Shown here one piece after another: positions 11,692-21,752 of a stretch of 64,000 bases of DNA (position 1 is the stretch's first letter; each line of letters opens with the position of its first letter). Source of the DNA: Mastigias papua (lineage: Eukaryota; Cnidaria; Scyphozoa; Rhizostomeae; Mastigiidae); assembly GCA_964019165.1 (NCBI GenBank), contig OZ025282.1, positions 12,102,229 to 12,166,228 of the forward strand, in the 5' to 3' direction. The notes beneath the pieces were generated by a model that saw only the letters and a list, made by a program, of their open reading frames with translations, had not been told where the DNA came from and made no database searches. A program made the translations under genes and the position numbers.

Positions 11692-11788
11692 ACGCAACTC
11701 ATAGAAAAATCTTCGTTATGGTAGCAAATATATAGAAAATTTTTGCAATTTTTACCATAATCTACTATTCTCAGATGCCTAATAGATT

Positions 11789-12180
11789 TCCCCCTCCCCG
11801 ATAATTAACTTTTCAAACATTTTCCACCAAGGACATTCTTTTTCCAGCCCCCTCGTCTCCTATTAGCTTTTAAGTAAGCTCCCACCCAAGACAATCGTTG
11901 ACAGGAAGTACTTTGGCGTGCAAGTATCAGTAAGAAAATCACCCTGATTATGCATGTTGCATAGTTTAATATTGGTTTCGTCTCTGACTTGCTAGCTAAC
12001 AATTTTTGTCGAGCTCCCCTTTATTGCGGGCTTGGGCATTTTCCAAACCTCCCTCCGTTCATTAGGTTTTTAGGATTTTTCCAATACTCCCCATTTATTT
12101 TTGCAGCCCATTTTATGGAAGTAATGGCGAATTTTAGAGGCGTATTGGCTAGGGATAGATACTTAGGGGGGGGCCTGCAC
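11789..12180. repeat. Dispersed C-rich repeat (Rep-C), copy 3
   Basis: acattttccaccaaggacattc at about 11815-11835 matches, in reverse, tggaataagaatgtcctggg at 56950-56970. 11900-11950 resembles 795-850 of copy 1 (tactttggcgtgcaagta against tactttggcctgcgagta). 12010-12175 has further C-rich blocks separated by ATTAGG or TATT. Confidence 0.6.
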
Positions 12181-13112
12181 TTACTAATTGTCCCAGCAGC
12201 GAGTGCTAGCGAGTGAGGACCACATACAGTATAGCGGAGTTAGTTCAGAAATAAAGAACGTACTACTGTGTGTAGGAAATAAATATTTTCATAGAATGCA
12301 TCCCAATAGCGAGAGTTATCGTCGCTTATTTCATATGTTCCAAAACACAGTCATTTTGGTAAATGTGTTCCAACCTGTACCAGAATTGTATCAAAGGAGG
12401 AAGGATAATAGCTTGAAGGGGTGGGAAAAAAGCATAGGAGGAAAGAAAACGAATTTATCATTACTGGAATTTGACGAAGAAAGCCAAATTGATTTCAAAA
12501 TTATGACAATCTTGCTGTAGAAGATAACACTTAGACAAGTGATGATTCTCTTAAAATTGGTGAACAGAAACTTTAACAAAATAAAATCTGCTAGAAATGT
12601 GTAGTTAATTGAGCTATCATATTCTCATTTTCATACGTTTTTGAATGGCGTAAAATGCGGCCCAAAGTGGCAGTATACGAAATGTCTTCCCTGGCGTTAC
12701 TAGGACCGGCTTAAGAAAGGTACGGCGTTAATTTTGGACGGACGTAAAAAGGGCCAATAAAGTATATAGGAATGGACTGAATATCTTGAGATCGCCTATC
12801 AACTGAAGTGAAATGTAAGGTGAAGATGTTATGCATCAGGATTGAGGCCTTTTTGGGATGTGACCATTTGCTATGTGTATTAATTGTACTTGTCCTGTGC
12901 TGTCTTATGAGAACTTCAGTTAAGTGAAGGATGTGGAAATTTAAATATTGATCAGCAACTTAATGTGGTGAAGACATGCTCTTAGAGTAGTTTAAATAGA
13001 ATGAAAGGCATTTTTCAGAAATTATTTATTAATGATATTTTTGCAGAAAGATGACATGTCCTTTAATTACCTTGAGATTCAAAGATTGACTAGATGGTTC
13101 ATTTGGTTTTAG
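12181..13112. other. IDH intron, no gene seen
   Basis: An open frame at 12188-12520 (+) starts at a non-ATG codon and has no recognisable domain. The rest is AT-rich intron up to the exon acceptor at 13112. Confidence 0.4.
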
Positions 13113-13313
13113 GTGGCATATGCTCTGAAATCAAATGGTGGATTTGTTTGGGCCTGCAAGAACTATGACGGTGATGTACAATCGGACACACTGGCACAAG
13201 GATTTGGTTCCTTAGGTCTAATGTCGAGTGTTTTGATTTCCCCAGATGGAAAAACTGTTGAATCGGAAGCTGCACATGGCACAGTAACTCGCCATTACCG
13301 TGAACACCAGAAG
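13113..13313 (+). CDS. NADP-IDH exon
   Basis: Exactly 67 codons between a tggttttag acceptor and a GTTTCA donor. It encodes [17 protein letters not shown], with the two Asp residues that bind the divalent metal, then [13 protein letters not shown] and [15 protein letters not shown], the NADP-binding loop. The donor is slightly non-consensus, but the next exon continues the family sequence without a gap. Confidence 0.93.
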
Positions 13314-13661
13314 GTTTCATGAGTGTCCTTTCATTTTATTTATGCTCAAATGACAATAAGGCTGGGTTGTTAGTTATCTTTTCTGTATAGGGTACTACGT
13401 TAGATTTTGCCTTGAGTATATCATGATTTAGGTTCTATGCATTATGTAGCCTACCATCGTGGTAATCATCATATGAGGTACTTTCGTTTATTGTAAATTG
13501 ATAATGGTATGATCATCTTATTAGTTTTATGGGTTGAATGGCATTTTTTGATATTTAGTACACAACTACTGTAATACGTAGCAGAGCAGTAAATGACCTT
13601 TTTTCTTGTCTGTTCTATTGAAGTGTCTTGTAATTGAGTGTAGTTACGTTTTTTCCTCTAG

Positions 13662-13759
13662 GGTAGAGAGACCAGTACTAACCCAATCGCTAGCATATAC
13701 GCATGGACTAGGGGCTTGCTTCACAGAGCAAAGTTAGATGGAAACAAAGAGCTTGCTGT
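13662..13759 (+). CDS. NADP-IDH exon
   Basis: The exon follows the acceptor tttcctctag and encodes [18 protein letters not shown], then [14 protein letters not shown]. It ends at the donor GTAAGA in phase 2. Reading on without splicing meets a stop after two nucleotides, which supports the donor. [12 protein letters not shown] is a near-invariant NADP-IDH signature. Confidence 0.92.
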
Positions 13760-13857
13760 GTAAGATAAACTCTGTGTTTTGAATTTTTCCTTTAGATGTT
13801 AGCATGCACCTTTGGTTTTTTGATACGATATATGTTGAACTCCTTGAAACATCGATT

Positions 13858-13955
13858 TGTGCATGTTTGTTTGTGTTTGATTGTGTGTGTTTGTTTGTTT
13901 GTGTGTGTGTTTGTGTGTGTGTGTGTTTGTGTATGTGTGTGTTTGTTTGTTTTAG
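13858..13955. repeat. TG/TTTG microsatellite
   Basis: Alternating (TG)n and TTTG units in the intron between IDH exons 4 and 5 of the window. They account for the Thr/His/Gln-rich frame on the opposite strand. Confidence 0.9.
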
Positions 13956-14322
13956 ATAAATTCGTCGCTTAATGACTAAATCCAGCATTAAGCCTCGGTT
14001 CTATACAACCAATCGTATCGCTTGGATAGCTGTGATTGACTCAAACATTATCATTGACATAATGGAAAGATGCACAGACGATCCTAGTGATCCAGCTGGT
14101 CGTCTTGACAATTATGTGGAAACCAGACTTTTGTATGTAACAATAATATAGAGAAATTGAAACATGCGCTTTCTTTTCATATATCCGTTTTGAATAATAT
14201 CCTTATCAGTGCTTAGCTTGCAATGGTACCGGGTCTGCTTAAATTCTATACACAACAATAAGTTGACAACAGTTAATATACAAAGAGAGATTGTTCATCA
14301 TATGTTTGATATGCCGTTTCAG

Positions 14323-14415
14323 GTTTTGCAATGCTCTAGAGAAAGCGTGTGTTGATACTGTTGATGATGGGATCATGACAAAAGACCTTGCTGGGTGCAT
14401 CTATGGTTTGCCAAA
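14323..14415 (+). CDS. NADP-IDH exon
   Basis: The exon follows a tgccgtttcag acceptor. The split codon GT|G is followed by [18 protein letters not shown] and [12 protein letters not shown], and it ends at the donor GTATGT. MTKDLA-C-I-GLP is conserved near the C terminus of the family. Confidence 0.92.
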
Positions 14416-14812
14416 GTATGTTGCTATATTGTCTTCATTACTGAATCTTTTCTCAAAAAACTTAATTTGCACATATTTCCTATCGTGATCATTTGTTGGA
14501 AACAATCACCTACTACGCACATTTAGGAAATTGGTCTTCTTAGCGTGTTATTTTATTGCCATTTTGTGGGACAATGATTTTTTAACTATAAGTATTGATA
14601 ATCAACAAATGTTTATGATGCGTCCTCAGCATAATGATCAACTTGTTTCAGAGTAGAGTGATTTTTAAAACTTCCTAGTATTATCGAAGATAAGTCAGTC
14701 AGGTCTCGTGTTGATTACAGCAAGAGTAGTCACTTGAGTGCAATTTGCTAATGGCTTTTGAATTTGGCTATTTTAATAGAGTGATTTTATGTATCTTTTA
14801 TGTTCATTTCAG

Positions 14813-14900
14813 TGTAAAGAGAGAGCATTATGTTCTAACAAATGAATATCTGGATGCTGTTCAGTCAAAATTGTCCGAACTTATGTCTGCATCTAAGTGA
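14813..14900 (+). CDS. NADP-IDH terminal exon
   Basis: The exon follows a ttcatttcag acceptor. The split codon AA|T gives GLPNVKREHYVLTNEYL, then DAVQSKLSELMSASK and TGA at 14898-14900. It aligns with the C-terminal helix of NADP-IDH. No clear AATAAA was seen in the next 100 bases, so the 3' end of the transcript is not placed. Confidence 0.9.
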
Positions 14901-15815
14901 AGATACACAAATTGAGTGTTTTTATTGCAAATTTTTATTGTGCAATACGCAGATTTATAGATGATTATTTTGAATGCCAATGACGCTGCATTTAAATATT
15001 GTCTTTTTTTCTCTTTTTTCTCGTTTTTTTTCAGTGTTCATCTCTATGTTACTCTATCAAAGTGATATGTGTAAACTCAAAATACTGCTGGAAAACTTTT
15101 ATGATTGCGTCAGGTCTCAGGTTATCGTGCACATTATTTATTCTGCATACATTCGCACCCTTGAAAGATGGCTAACACCTAGTAAAAGAATGTCCTCGAT
15201 AACATATTATTCTGTGTGCAACACGGACTCTGATGGCAGTCCAAGATTGAGGATACCAATTTGAAGGTAACGGTTGTCTGTTCAAAGCCATTAGGGGATG
15301 CGGGAAGTGTTCCCGGAAGAATCTGATTTCTTGCTTCCTGTACTCTTCAACAGCTACGCTTAGCATTGGAACAGTAATATTTCCTTTTAATTAAACTACA
15401 ATTATAAGTCTCACTATTACAAAGTAATTTTTAGTTGGCTAGCCTAGGCTACAATACATGAAAAAAATCGTGAATAGCAAGTGTTGTATACAAAGCAAAA
15501 CATCAAAAATGATAATAATAAACAAAAAGGAAGAAAAAAGGAATATTAGAAATAAAATAGATCAGGGTTGTTCCATGGTTTATTTCTGCAGCAGAAGATG
15601 CAGTAGGTTGTACGGATTGAAATTGTAGATAACTTGGAAATGAGAAAGAGTTTGTGGTGTTTGCCAATAGAGAGGGAGTCACACATTTCAAGAAACGAAA
15701 GACAAGAGTTTGCGTAAATCCCAAGAGAACTCGTGGTGAGATTTACAAAAGTAACAGATTTTTACTGACTCAGATCTGAGACTAGCTGTGAATCTTTCAA
15801 GTACTTCCTTCTGCA
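14901..15815. other. IDH 3' flank, no gene seen
   Basis: Sequence after the IDH stop codon, which must include the 3' UTR. No classical AATAAA near the stop and no further gene were seen. Confidence 0.45.
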
Positions 15816-16270
15816 TTGTTGTTTAGATTTGTCTCAAAACCTGTCGTCATCTCTGAAATGGACAGACGATTGTCCTTGGTATTTAGAAGTAGGTCAGGAC
15901 GTACATCATTATTGGTTATGATTGAAGATGAAGGGAAGCTTGGAAAACCTGACGTTGTACTAACTGAAAAAAGGACGAAAGATGTAAAAATAATAGATAT
16001 AGCAATTCCAGGAGATAAAAGAGTTAAAAATAAGTAGGTAGAAAAACTAGAAAAATACCAGATGCTGAAGGAAGAAGATTGTGGAAGATGAAAGTCATTA
16101 CTGTATTACCTATTGTGATTGGTGTGCTAGAAGACGTGTCGCAAAGATTTGCTGGATATGTGAATAAGGTTGAGGCAAACATCAGGCTGGAGATAATCCA
16201 AAAAATTGCACTCTTGTGGACCGCGAGATTGCTGAGGAAAGTCCTATCTCCCTTCGGGACGTACTGAAGA
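15816..16270 (+). pseudogene. Non-LTR retrotransposon C-terminal fragment
   Basis: Two consecutive open segments separated by a stop at 16035-16037. The first reads KPDVVLTEKRTKDVKIIDIA, then IPGDKRVKNK. After the stop come EKLEKYQMLKEE, then VITVLPIVIGVL and LEIIQKIALLWTARLLRKVL. This order (IDVAIPGD-RV, EK--KY--L, VVIGALG, QK-ALLGTA-ILRKVL) is one I know from the end of LINE reverse transcriptase proteins in marine invertebrates. The reverse transcriptase core is absent, so this is a dead 3' fragment. The relic at 1465-1612 belongs to the same family. Confidence 0.65.
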
Positions 16271-16383
16271 CCACCGTGGGACCTTTGGTAGCTTGTTGTC
16301 ACCTGCTCTCATGGAATAGAAGGCTGGACACATGAAGTCTGAGATGGCATAAACTAATAATAATAATATAGTTATTTGTACAG

Positions 16384-16622
16384 GAATGGGCGAGTGGCCA
16401 CGTGGTTAGAGCGCTTGACTACTCAGCAAATCATCGATGGTTCGAGTGGAACCCTCGGATCGTAGTTGGGATGCTCGCTCACTGTCCATCCAGTAGCAAA
16501 TAAAGGAACTGGCCACCCTACCTCACTAGGGCGGTGGCTCAGGATAAGTGTCCCTCTAACGGGCACTCCCCCAACGTACGGAATCGTACATGGGACTCGC
16601 CTTTACCTTTCTTTTATTTATA
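16384..16622 (+). mobile_element. tRNA-derived SINE, copy 3
   Basis: The head resembles a tRNA: gggcgagtggccacgtggttagagcg fits a box A (TGGCCACGTGG), and ggttcgagtgg, about 45 nt later, fits a box B. The body continues through gtccatccagtagcaaataaa, which recalls ggatgggcgac in the other SINEs, and it ends near gcctttacctttc. It is not a functional tRNA because the acceptor and anticodon stems do not close. An internal polymerase III promoter is likely but untested. Confidence 0.7.
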
Positions 16623-16844
16623 CAGGGTTGCCTTTTTAGCAACAAAGGTGCTGTTATCAAGAAGGGCCCTGTTATGAACATATACAATCTTAGAAAAACA
16701 TGAACTTTAAAACTGAGTTACTTCAATCCAAATCTTGAAAATGAAGCTTTTAAATTGTTCTATACTTTATAATTCCCCTTGCGAGACAAAATGTTCTCTC
16801 GAGTTGGATTTAAAAATTACAATCGATTCCAGGGAACGTATGTC

Positions 16845-17156
16845 TTAGAAGTTCGTTAAGACAGTATGGTAAAGTGATCTTTTCGCAGTTTCTGTTTTAA
16901 TCAAGGGCAGTCTAGGTAATGATTTATTGCTTCTCGTTTCGTTTTGATGGTCACTACTGCCGGCGTACTTTCTGAGGGCTGGTACACAAGTTCCTCGACG
17001 ACATTTGAACATCTGTATTGCAACTTTCATCACGTTTTGATTATTTATCGAAATAAGGCCACATATTTCGTCTTTCTGCAATCCATATATTACTTTTTGT
17101 GCTCTATATTGTACACTTTCAAATTTTTTTAACATTGTTATCAGAAATTTTGACAA
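16845..17156 (-). pseudogene. LINE pol C-terminal fragment
   Basis: The minus frame reads KFESVQYRAQKVIYGLQ..., then SDHQNETRSNKSLPRLPLI, then KTETAKRSLYHTVLTNF. This is the usual end of LINE pol proteins: LQ-RA-R-I, then a variable stretch, then NTRN---LPLPR--TE--K-SF. The upstream polymerase is absent. It is a truncated insertion. Confidence 0.5.
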
Positions 17157-17795
17157 CTGGCGTTGAACATTAGAGCATTGTTAGTCGAGTGAAAGAATTG
17201 TATACCGCCTTAGCAGCAAACACTGATACTGAATAACACACGAGACAACAGTTTTACTTGAGTGTAGCTGCCTGATAGGATAACCAAACCAAAAGTTAAT
17301 TTGCAAGGCCATCGATATGTAATCGTTAATTTGCAAGGCCATCGATATGTAATCGTTAATTTGCAAGGCATTAGGGGTAATTTTACTGAGAATCAAATAT
17401 GTTCCAAAAAAAATAGTCCATATTGTGATGTGAATATGAAATGGAACATTCAATTTAATACACGTAAACTACAACAAACAAAAATTTACGAAGCGAAAAA
17501 CTATACAATATAAACTAAGCAATATAGAATAAATTCAGAGCTCATACGAACAGTCAAATAGTGGCTTCTCCGTGAAAAATAGTATTTATCTCTGGAAAAG
17601 GTTGAAGTATGGCAGATGAGCAAAAGTAGCCCTTTTCCCTCACCCTACCTGGTCTCAAAAAAACAGATGTGAAAGAAAATCGACAAATAATATCTTAAAA
17701 CGGTTTTCTGCATCATATTTTCCAGAAAATTCTGCATATATTATATTTTTGTCGAATTTTTTTCTTTTTTTGACATTTTCAGGGCTAGTAGGGCC
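17157..17795. other. no gene seen apart from a tandem repeat
   Basis: AT-rich spacer between two retroelement fragments. The only structure is the 30-bp tandem at 17295-17370. Confidence 0.45.
17295..17370. repeat. 30-bp tandem repeat, about 2.5 units
   Basis: The unit gttaatttgcaaggccatcg plus atatgtaatc is repeated twice and then partly a third time, without visible changes in the complete units. Confidence 0.9.
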
Positions 17796-18038
17796 TTAAG
17801 ATTTTACCCTTTCACGGTCCATTTCATTGAGTGTCTGTTTCAACTCCCGACGAGCACCAACAAAATTGGTACCTTGATCCGGTCTTAATTGTCTGATTGG
17901 ACCTCTACGACAAATAAAGCGGCGAAGAGCGTTTAGAAAACTATCTGTCTCCAATGATATTGCCGTTTCTAGATGAATAGCTCTTTTTTTCATAGATTTC
18001 AGGAGAAAAACACAACTACAACTAACATACAGATACAT
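17796..18038 (-). pseudogene. BEL/Pao LTR-retrotransposon integrase fragment
   Basis: The minus frame contains KKRAIHLETAISLETDSFLN, then ALRRFICRRGPIRQLRPDQG, then TNFVGARREL. RA-H-E-A-SL-TDSF--ALRRF--RRG---E-RSDNGTNF is the integrase core of Pao/BEL elements. The Asp in RPDQGTNF is the second residue of the catalytic triad; the first and third parts are absent. No LTR was seen. It is an isolated integrase relic of about 80 codons. Confidence 0.75.
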
Positions 18039-18419
18039 TTATCTGTGCCTCTCACAGCAGGAAAAGACCCGAAGTCATCGTGTCCCTGCTATGAGAGACA
18101 CTTACAATAATATAGCATTTTCAATGAAAAATAACTGTACATAAAAAACGTTCAGTAAAGCCTTGGACAATCCAACCAAGCACCCTACCCTTCGTTAGGC
18201 GATTTCAAAAATTTACTAGGGATAGAAAAGCGTTAAGAAAAAAACGAAAGTGATCGATCAGTTCGACCAAGGCTTTGGAGAACAAAACAAAAAAGAGATA
18301 GGCTGCTGTAACTTATGTTGAATATTTATTGAAAACGCTTAGTTTTCGTAATGTACGATATTGTGGCATCAAGAATCATCCTATTGGTAACATTATCCAA
18401 TTGTGAACATCCATACAAA
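18039..18419. other. no gene seen
   Basis: Spacer with an imperfect inverted repeat at about 18046-18102 (gtgcctctcacagcagg against cctgctatgagagacac). Nothing else is supported. Confidence 0.4.
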
Positions 18420-18590
18420 AGGAGGCTGCATAAGATTTTAGAGTTCATACCATTCATGTCAAAACAGATTTGGTCATTCCTCGTTGCAAATCGGCTCTTG
18501 GACAGAAACGCTTCTCATACAAAGGCGCTAAACTGTGGAACGATCTTTCCACAAATCTTTCCACAAATCAAATCAAATCAAATCAAATGT
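18420..18590 (+). pseudogene. LINE pol C-terminal fragment, + strand
   Basis: One frame reads KTDLVIPRCKSALGQKRFSY, then KGAKLWNDLS. This is a typical C-terminal block of LINE pol proteins (VP--RT-LGK-SF---G---WN-L). It runs into an AAATC tandem that also borders the 3' end of LINE-C on the other strand, so two LINE tails meet here from opposite directions. Confidence 0.55.
18563..18588. repeat. AAATC short tandem repeat
   Basis: About five AAATC units at the junction between a + strand LINE tail and the minus-strand LINE-C ORF. Either element could have contributed it as a 3' tail. Confidence 0.85.
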
Positions 18591-20856
18591 CCAAGGCAGG
18601 GATTTCTGAGAGTTGACCGAAGAGATCCGCACGTATTAAGTCGAACTTGGGGCAGTGCAGGAGGTAGTGCTCGTTATCCTCCTTTTCAACACCACAATTA
18701 CACATTGGGGTTAAGCAGTCGAGCCTGTGCCGAAAGCAATGATCTTTTAATGAGCTGAATTTCAAACGAAGTTTAGTTAAAAGCGTGGCTCCTTTAATGT
18801 CGTGAATATCATAGCTAGACTTTCCTAACGGCCTTATGATTGCAAGAAGTTTGCGTTTAAACTCAGTAATGCTTAAAGAGTATTTTGTTTTATCACTAAG
18901 TAAGTTCCATTCATGCAACGCATTTTGACAATACGTATTTGAAAAACGAACAGTCCTGAAAGAACCTTGATCATAAGCATGTATTGTTCTAAGGTTATAA
19001 GTAACAGTACGTTCATCTGGAATTTCAACAAACAAGTAACCAGGGGATTGATTTTTCCTCAGATCTAAAAAATGACACGTCCAGCGATACCAGCGTCTCT
19101 GGTACAAAGTTTCCCAACCCAATTCCTCATATAATCTTTGTCTACTAGTCTCTCTCCATGCTGCAGTAACTGCTAGAGCAGCTGCATATTGAATTTGTTC
19201 AAGTTTGTGAGTGAAAGTAGACTGCATATCAGGGTCGTATCTGTGATAAATTATATCACCGTAATCCAAGTGAGGTCTCACGTAGAGTTTATAAATCTTA
19301 TCCAGCACGTGCCTAGAATCATATTTCGAAAGATGCTTTATCAAACCTATGCCCCTTCTTGCTTTTATTATAGCTTCGCTGATATGACTTTCACAGTTTA
19401 ATTTAGAATCAAGGGTTACCCCAAGGTGCTTATGCTCTGACGTTGTTGCTATCACTTTAGGTCCCAAATACAAGGGAGGGTGGGTTAGCGTAAATGTCTT
19501 ATGAGAAAAAATTACTTCTTCAGTTTTATCCACATTGAAATGCATTCTCCATTGCCACGCCCACAATCTCACCTTTTCAAGGTCTCCTTGTAGATCTGCA
19601 GATTTTTTAACTTCGTTTACAATAGAAAAGAGGGATGTATCATCTGCAAACATCCTCACGTCACAGTCAATGTTATCAACTAAGTCATTTATATATACTA
19701 AAATGAACAAGGGGCCTAAAACCGAACCTTGAGGCACTCCTACAGATATTGTCGCCCATTGCGAATTTTTTCTATTTGATACAACGCGCTGCTTCCGGTT
19801 TGCTAAATAATCCCGAATTAGTGAGAGGAGGCCACCACCAATGCCACAGCACTCTAACTTGTATAGTAAACCATTGTGCCAAACCCTATCAAAGGCCTTT
19901 GATAGGTCAAGAAAGACAGCTCTAGTTTCACGGCTGGGAATTTCTTCAAACGCCCTATAGATCTTATGAGTTACAGATAATAAATGATTAATTGCCGAGT
20001 CACCTGGTCGAAAGCCTGATTGTTTGGAAGTTATAAGGTCATGTTCAGTTAGATGTTCATAAATTCCGTCAAATGATATTTTCTCAAAAACTTTACCAAA
20101 AAGAGGCAATAAAGAAATAGGTCGATAATTGCACTTATTTTGTCTACTATCTTTTCTGTGTATTGGAATAACATTAGCCTTTTTTCTGATCGATGGATAA
20201 CTACCTGTCTCCAGGCATTTTTCAAAGATTAGGCACAGGAGCTCAACGATAGACATGTCGCATATCTTTATCATAGAAACAGAGATACTGTCACTTTCAA
20301 CTGCTTTTTTAGAATCAAGAGCACGAATCAGTTGAAGCACCTTCCCTCTATCAATATGTATGTTTTCCATAATTGAACTACATTTCGGCACAAAACGTGG
20401 AAGAGAACTCCCAGTTGTTATTGTACAACATTGCTCTACAAAGTATACGTTAATTATATCGGCCTTGACTTGAACATTTGTAACAAATAAACCATTTTCC
20501 AACAAGGGAGGGATGTTTGAAACTTTCTTATTGTAAATTACCCTGTTTAGGGTGGCCCAATAGGCTTTAGTCCCTTGATTATGATCAGACAATTTTTTGC
20601 CCAATTTCAGATAATAACTTTCCTTTGCATGTAAGATCATCTTAGATGTTCTATTTCGAATTGTCTTAACTAGGTTCCATTCCTCTGGCCTTCTTCCACG
20701 TAGCACAAATGTTCTATAAACCCTTTGTTTATGTTTAATTGCAGATTTTAGCCCCTTGGTTATCCATGGTGGATCTTTATCATTACACTTCACGGTTTTG
20801 TTTGGTATATGAGACGATAAGATAGAATACAGGACACCAGTGAAAACCTCCGCCAT
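18583..20856 (-). CDS. LINE-C reverse transcriptase ORF (5'-truncated non-LTR retrotransposon)
   Basis: 757 codons are open from ATG at 20856. In-frame similarity to LINE-A continues upstream to about 20945 (SKIRDIINN), so the ATG is internal and the element is 5' truncated; the endonuclease and leader are missing. Visible reverse transcriptase motifs are NYRPISLLPLFGKVFEK, SGFRPGDSAINHLLS, FLDLSKAFDRVWHNGL, GVPQGSVLGPLF and FADDTSLF at about residue 400, then HLGVTLDSKL. The end holds the Cys/His block CNCGVEKEDNEHYLLHCP. The protein copies element RNA into DNA at a nicked target. It resembles LINE-A more than LINE-B (NIPPLLENGLFVTN against NIPPLFDRGFLVTN). The frame lacks internal stops, so the insertion is fairly young, but without an endonuclease it cannot move alone. 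The clade (Jockey/CR1/L2 group) is an inference. Confidence 0.88.
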   Translation of the reverse strand: MAEVFTGVLYSILSSHIPNKTVKCNDKDPPWITKGLKSAIKHKQRVYRTFVLRGRRPEEWNLVKTIRNRTSKMILHAKESYYLKLGKKLSDHNQGTKAYWATLNRVIYNKKVSNIPPLLENGLFVTNVQVKADIINVYFVEQCCTITTGSSLPRFVPKCSSIMENIHIDRGKVLQLIRALDSKKAVESDSISVSMIKICDMSIVELLCLIFEKCLETGSYPSIRKKANVIPIHRKDSRQNKCNYRPISLLPLFGKVFEKISFDGIYEHLTEHDLITSKQSGFRPGDSAINHLLSVTHKIYRAFEEIPSRETRAVFLDLSKAFDRVWHNGLLYKLECCGIGGGLLSLIRDYLANRKQRVVSNRKNSQWATISVGVPQGSVLGPLFILVYINDLVDNIDCDVRMFADDTSLFSIVNEVKKSADLQGDLEKVRLWAWQWRMHFNVDKTEEVIFSHKTFTLTHPPLYLGPKVIATTSEHKHLGVTLDSKLNCESHISEAIIKARRGIGLIKHLSKYDSRHVLDKIYKLYVRPHLDYGDIIYHRYDPDMQSTFTHKLEQIQYAAALAVTAAWRETSRQRLYEELGWETLYQRRWYRWTCHFLDLRKNQSPGYLFVEIPDERTVTYNLRTIHAYDQGSFRTVRFSNTYCQNALHEWNLLSDKTKYSLSITEFKRKLLAIIRPLGKSSYDIHDIKGATLLTKLRLKFSSLKDHCFRHRLDCLTPMCNCGVEKEDNEHYLLHCPKFDLIRADLFGQLSEIPALDI

Positions 20857-20945
20857 CTCTTCAGATCCAAGATAAAAAAAAGCATGTTACAGTCAAGATT
20901 GTTAATGATATCCCTAATTTTACTTGTCTCAGCTACCTGTTACCT

Positions 20946-21116
20946 CTTAATACAACTACTTATATTTAACTTGTACAAGCTATGTTGAAATCAAAACTGA
21001 TCGTTAGTCTGAGTTTTTTATCGCTATTTTGGAACTGGCGCGCTTCATAAACCCACTTTTTGCAGTATTTTCCTACACAAATCAGCGATTGTTTGAGGAC
21101 TGGTAACGAGTCGGTT
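20946..21116. other. Junction region
   Basis: Short spacer between LINE-C and the THAP element. It contains no supported feature apart from the flank of the inverted motif beginning at 21117. Confidence 0.35.
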
Positions 21117-21201
21117 GTGACGTAGAAACCAGAATTGCATCCAAGGAAACACCGATTAATAGTGTAGTCAACGATCGCAAAGCGCTTTGAAGTAGGGAAT
21201 C

Positions 21202-21333
21202 ATGCCTGAAAGATGCGTTGTTGCTGGATGCTCTAACATTAAAGATGTGACAAATGATATCTCTTTGCATCTCATTCCATTTTTCGATGACGACCGTCCA
21301 GAGGTGAAACGTAGAAGAAGTAAAATGGGTTGA
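21202..21333 (+). pseudogene. THAP zinc-finger N terminus, frameshifted
   Basis: From ATG the frame reads MPERCVVAGCSN, then SLHLIPFF and VKRRRSK, then a stop at 21331. In the next frame the expected THAP continuation WVEFVNRK follows at once, so a one-base change broke the domain. Cys5 and Cys10 are the first pair of the C2CH zinc site, and MP--C---GC is the hallmark start of THAP DNA-binding domains, which are used by P-element and Kolobok transposases and by host regulators. No transposase follows; a Rep-M copy is inserted about 100 bp downstream. The site is degenerate. Confidence 0.6.
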
Positions 21334-21436
21334 ATTCGTAAACAGAAAGCGTACAGAATGGTTACCCTATCATGTCAATGTCTTTTTCTTCATTGAAAAT
21401 AATACACTAAATAGACTCTACATACTTGCAATTGAT

Positions 21437-21752
21437 GTATAGGAAAGTGAGTTGTTGCTTCCTATAGACTGCAGTATTCGTTCAGTGACATCCTTCGTTG
21501 GTCAGTTGCAAACCCGTATCATTATTTATGAACACGAATTACGTAGAGGAAGGGCTAGGTGTTTGTTAGCTATTCACTGAATAGAGTCGTGTTGCGATGA
21601 ATCCGTGGAGAACAACAGAAGAGGAATGGCCAGATATGTAATGACAGGAGTGATGTATGGTGATGTCCCAGGTGTGTAATTCAAGATTGTGAGAAGAAAA
21701 TTGGCACCGAGTATGAAATGGCCTAAGTGTACAATGTTTACGTTCACTACAG
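21437..21752 (+). mobile_element. Rep-M dispersed element, copy 1
   Basis: The left end reads TATAGGAAAGTGAGTTGTTG and the right end AAGTGTACAATGTTTACGTT. Both ends and internal blocks (cagtgacatccttcgttg, ggaatggccagatatgtaatga) recur at 25934-26392 and, inverted, at 36098-36544. It is non-coding. A solo LTR or a MITE is possible. Confidence 0.7.

Larger units (their letters stand above)
5303..14900 (+). other. NADP-dependent isocitrate dehydrogenase gene, 3' half (six exons)
   Basis: Six exons (5303-5439, 9640-9703, 13113-13313, 13662-13759, 14323-14415, 14813-14900) join in consistent phase into 226 codons plus a stop. This is about the C-terminal 55% of a eukaryotic NADP-IDH, which is usually near 410-450 residues. 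The enzyme converts isocitrate to 2-oxoglutarate with production of NADPH. Visible landmarks in order are [14 protein letters not shown] (catalytic Lys region), [19 protein letters not shown] (metal-binding Asps), HGTVTRHYR (NADP-binding loop) and [11 protein letters not shown]. The protein ends MSASK, which is not a peroxisomal targeting signal. The exons before SIRDFAH were not found in 1-5302 and should lie left of the window. Cytosolic versus mitochondrial form cannot be decided without the N terminus. Introns are 4.2, 3.4, 0.35, 0.56 and 0.4 kb; the large ones are loaded with repeats. Confidence 0.92.

Noticed and set aside
13734..13988. His/Thr-rich minus-strand frame
   Set aside because: Antisense of the TG/TTTG microsatellite in an IDH intron.
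16384..16460. Functional tRNA gene
   Set aside because: Box A and box B resemble a tRNA, but the acceptor stem does not pair and no normal anticodon loop is formed; it is a SINE head.
21082..21270. Minus-strand frame over the THAP start
   Set aside because: Shadow of the THAP reading frame, which carries the recognisable C2CH start.
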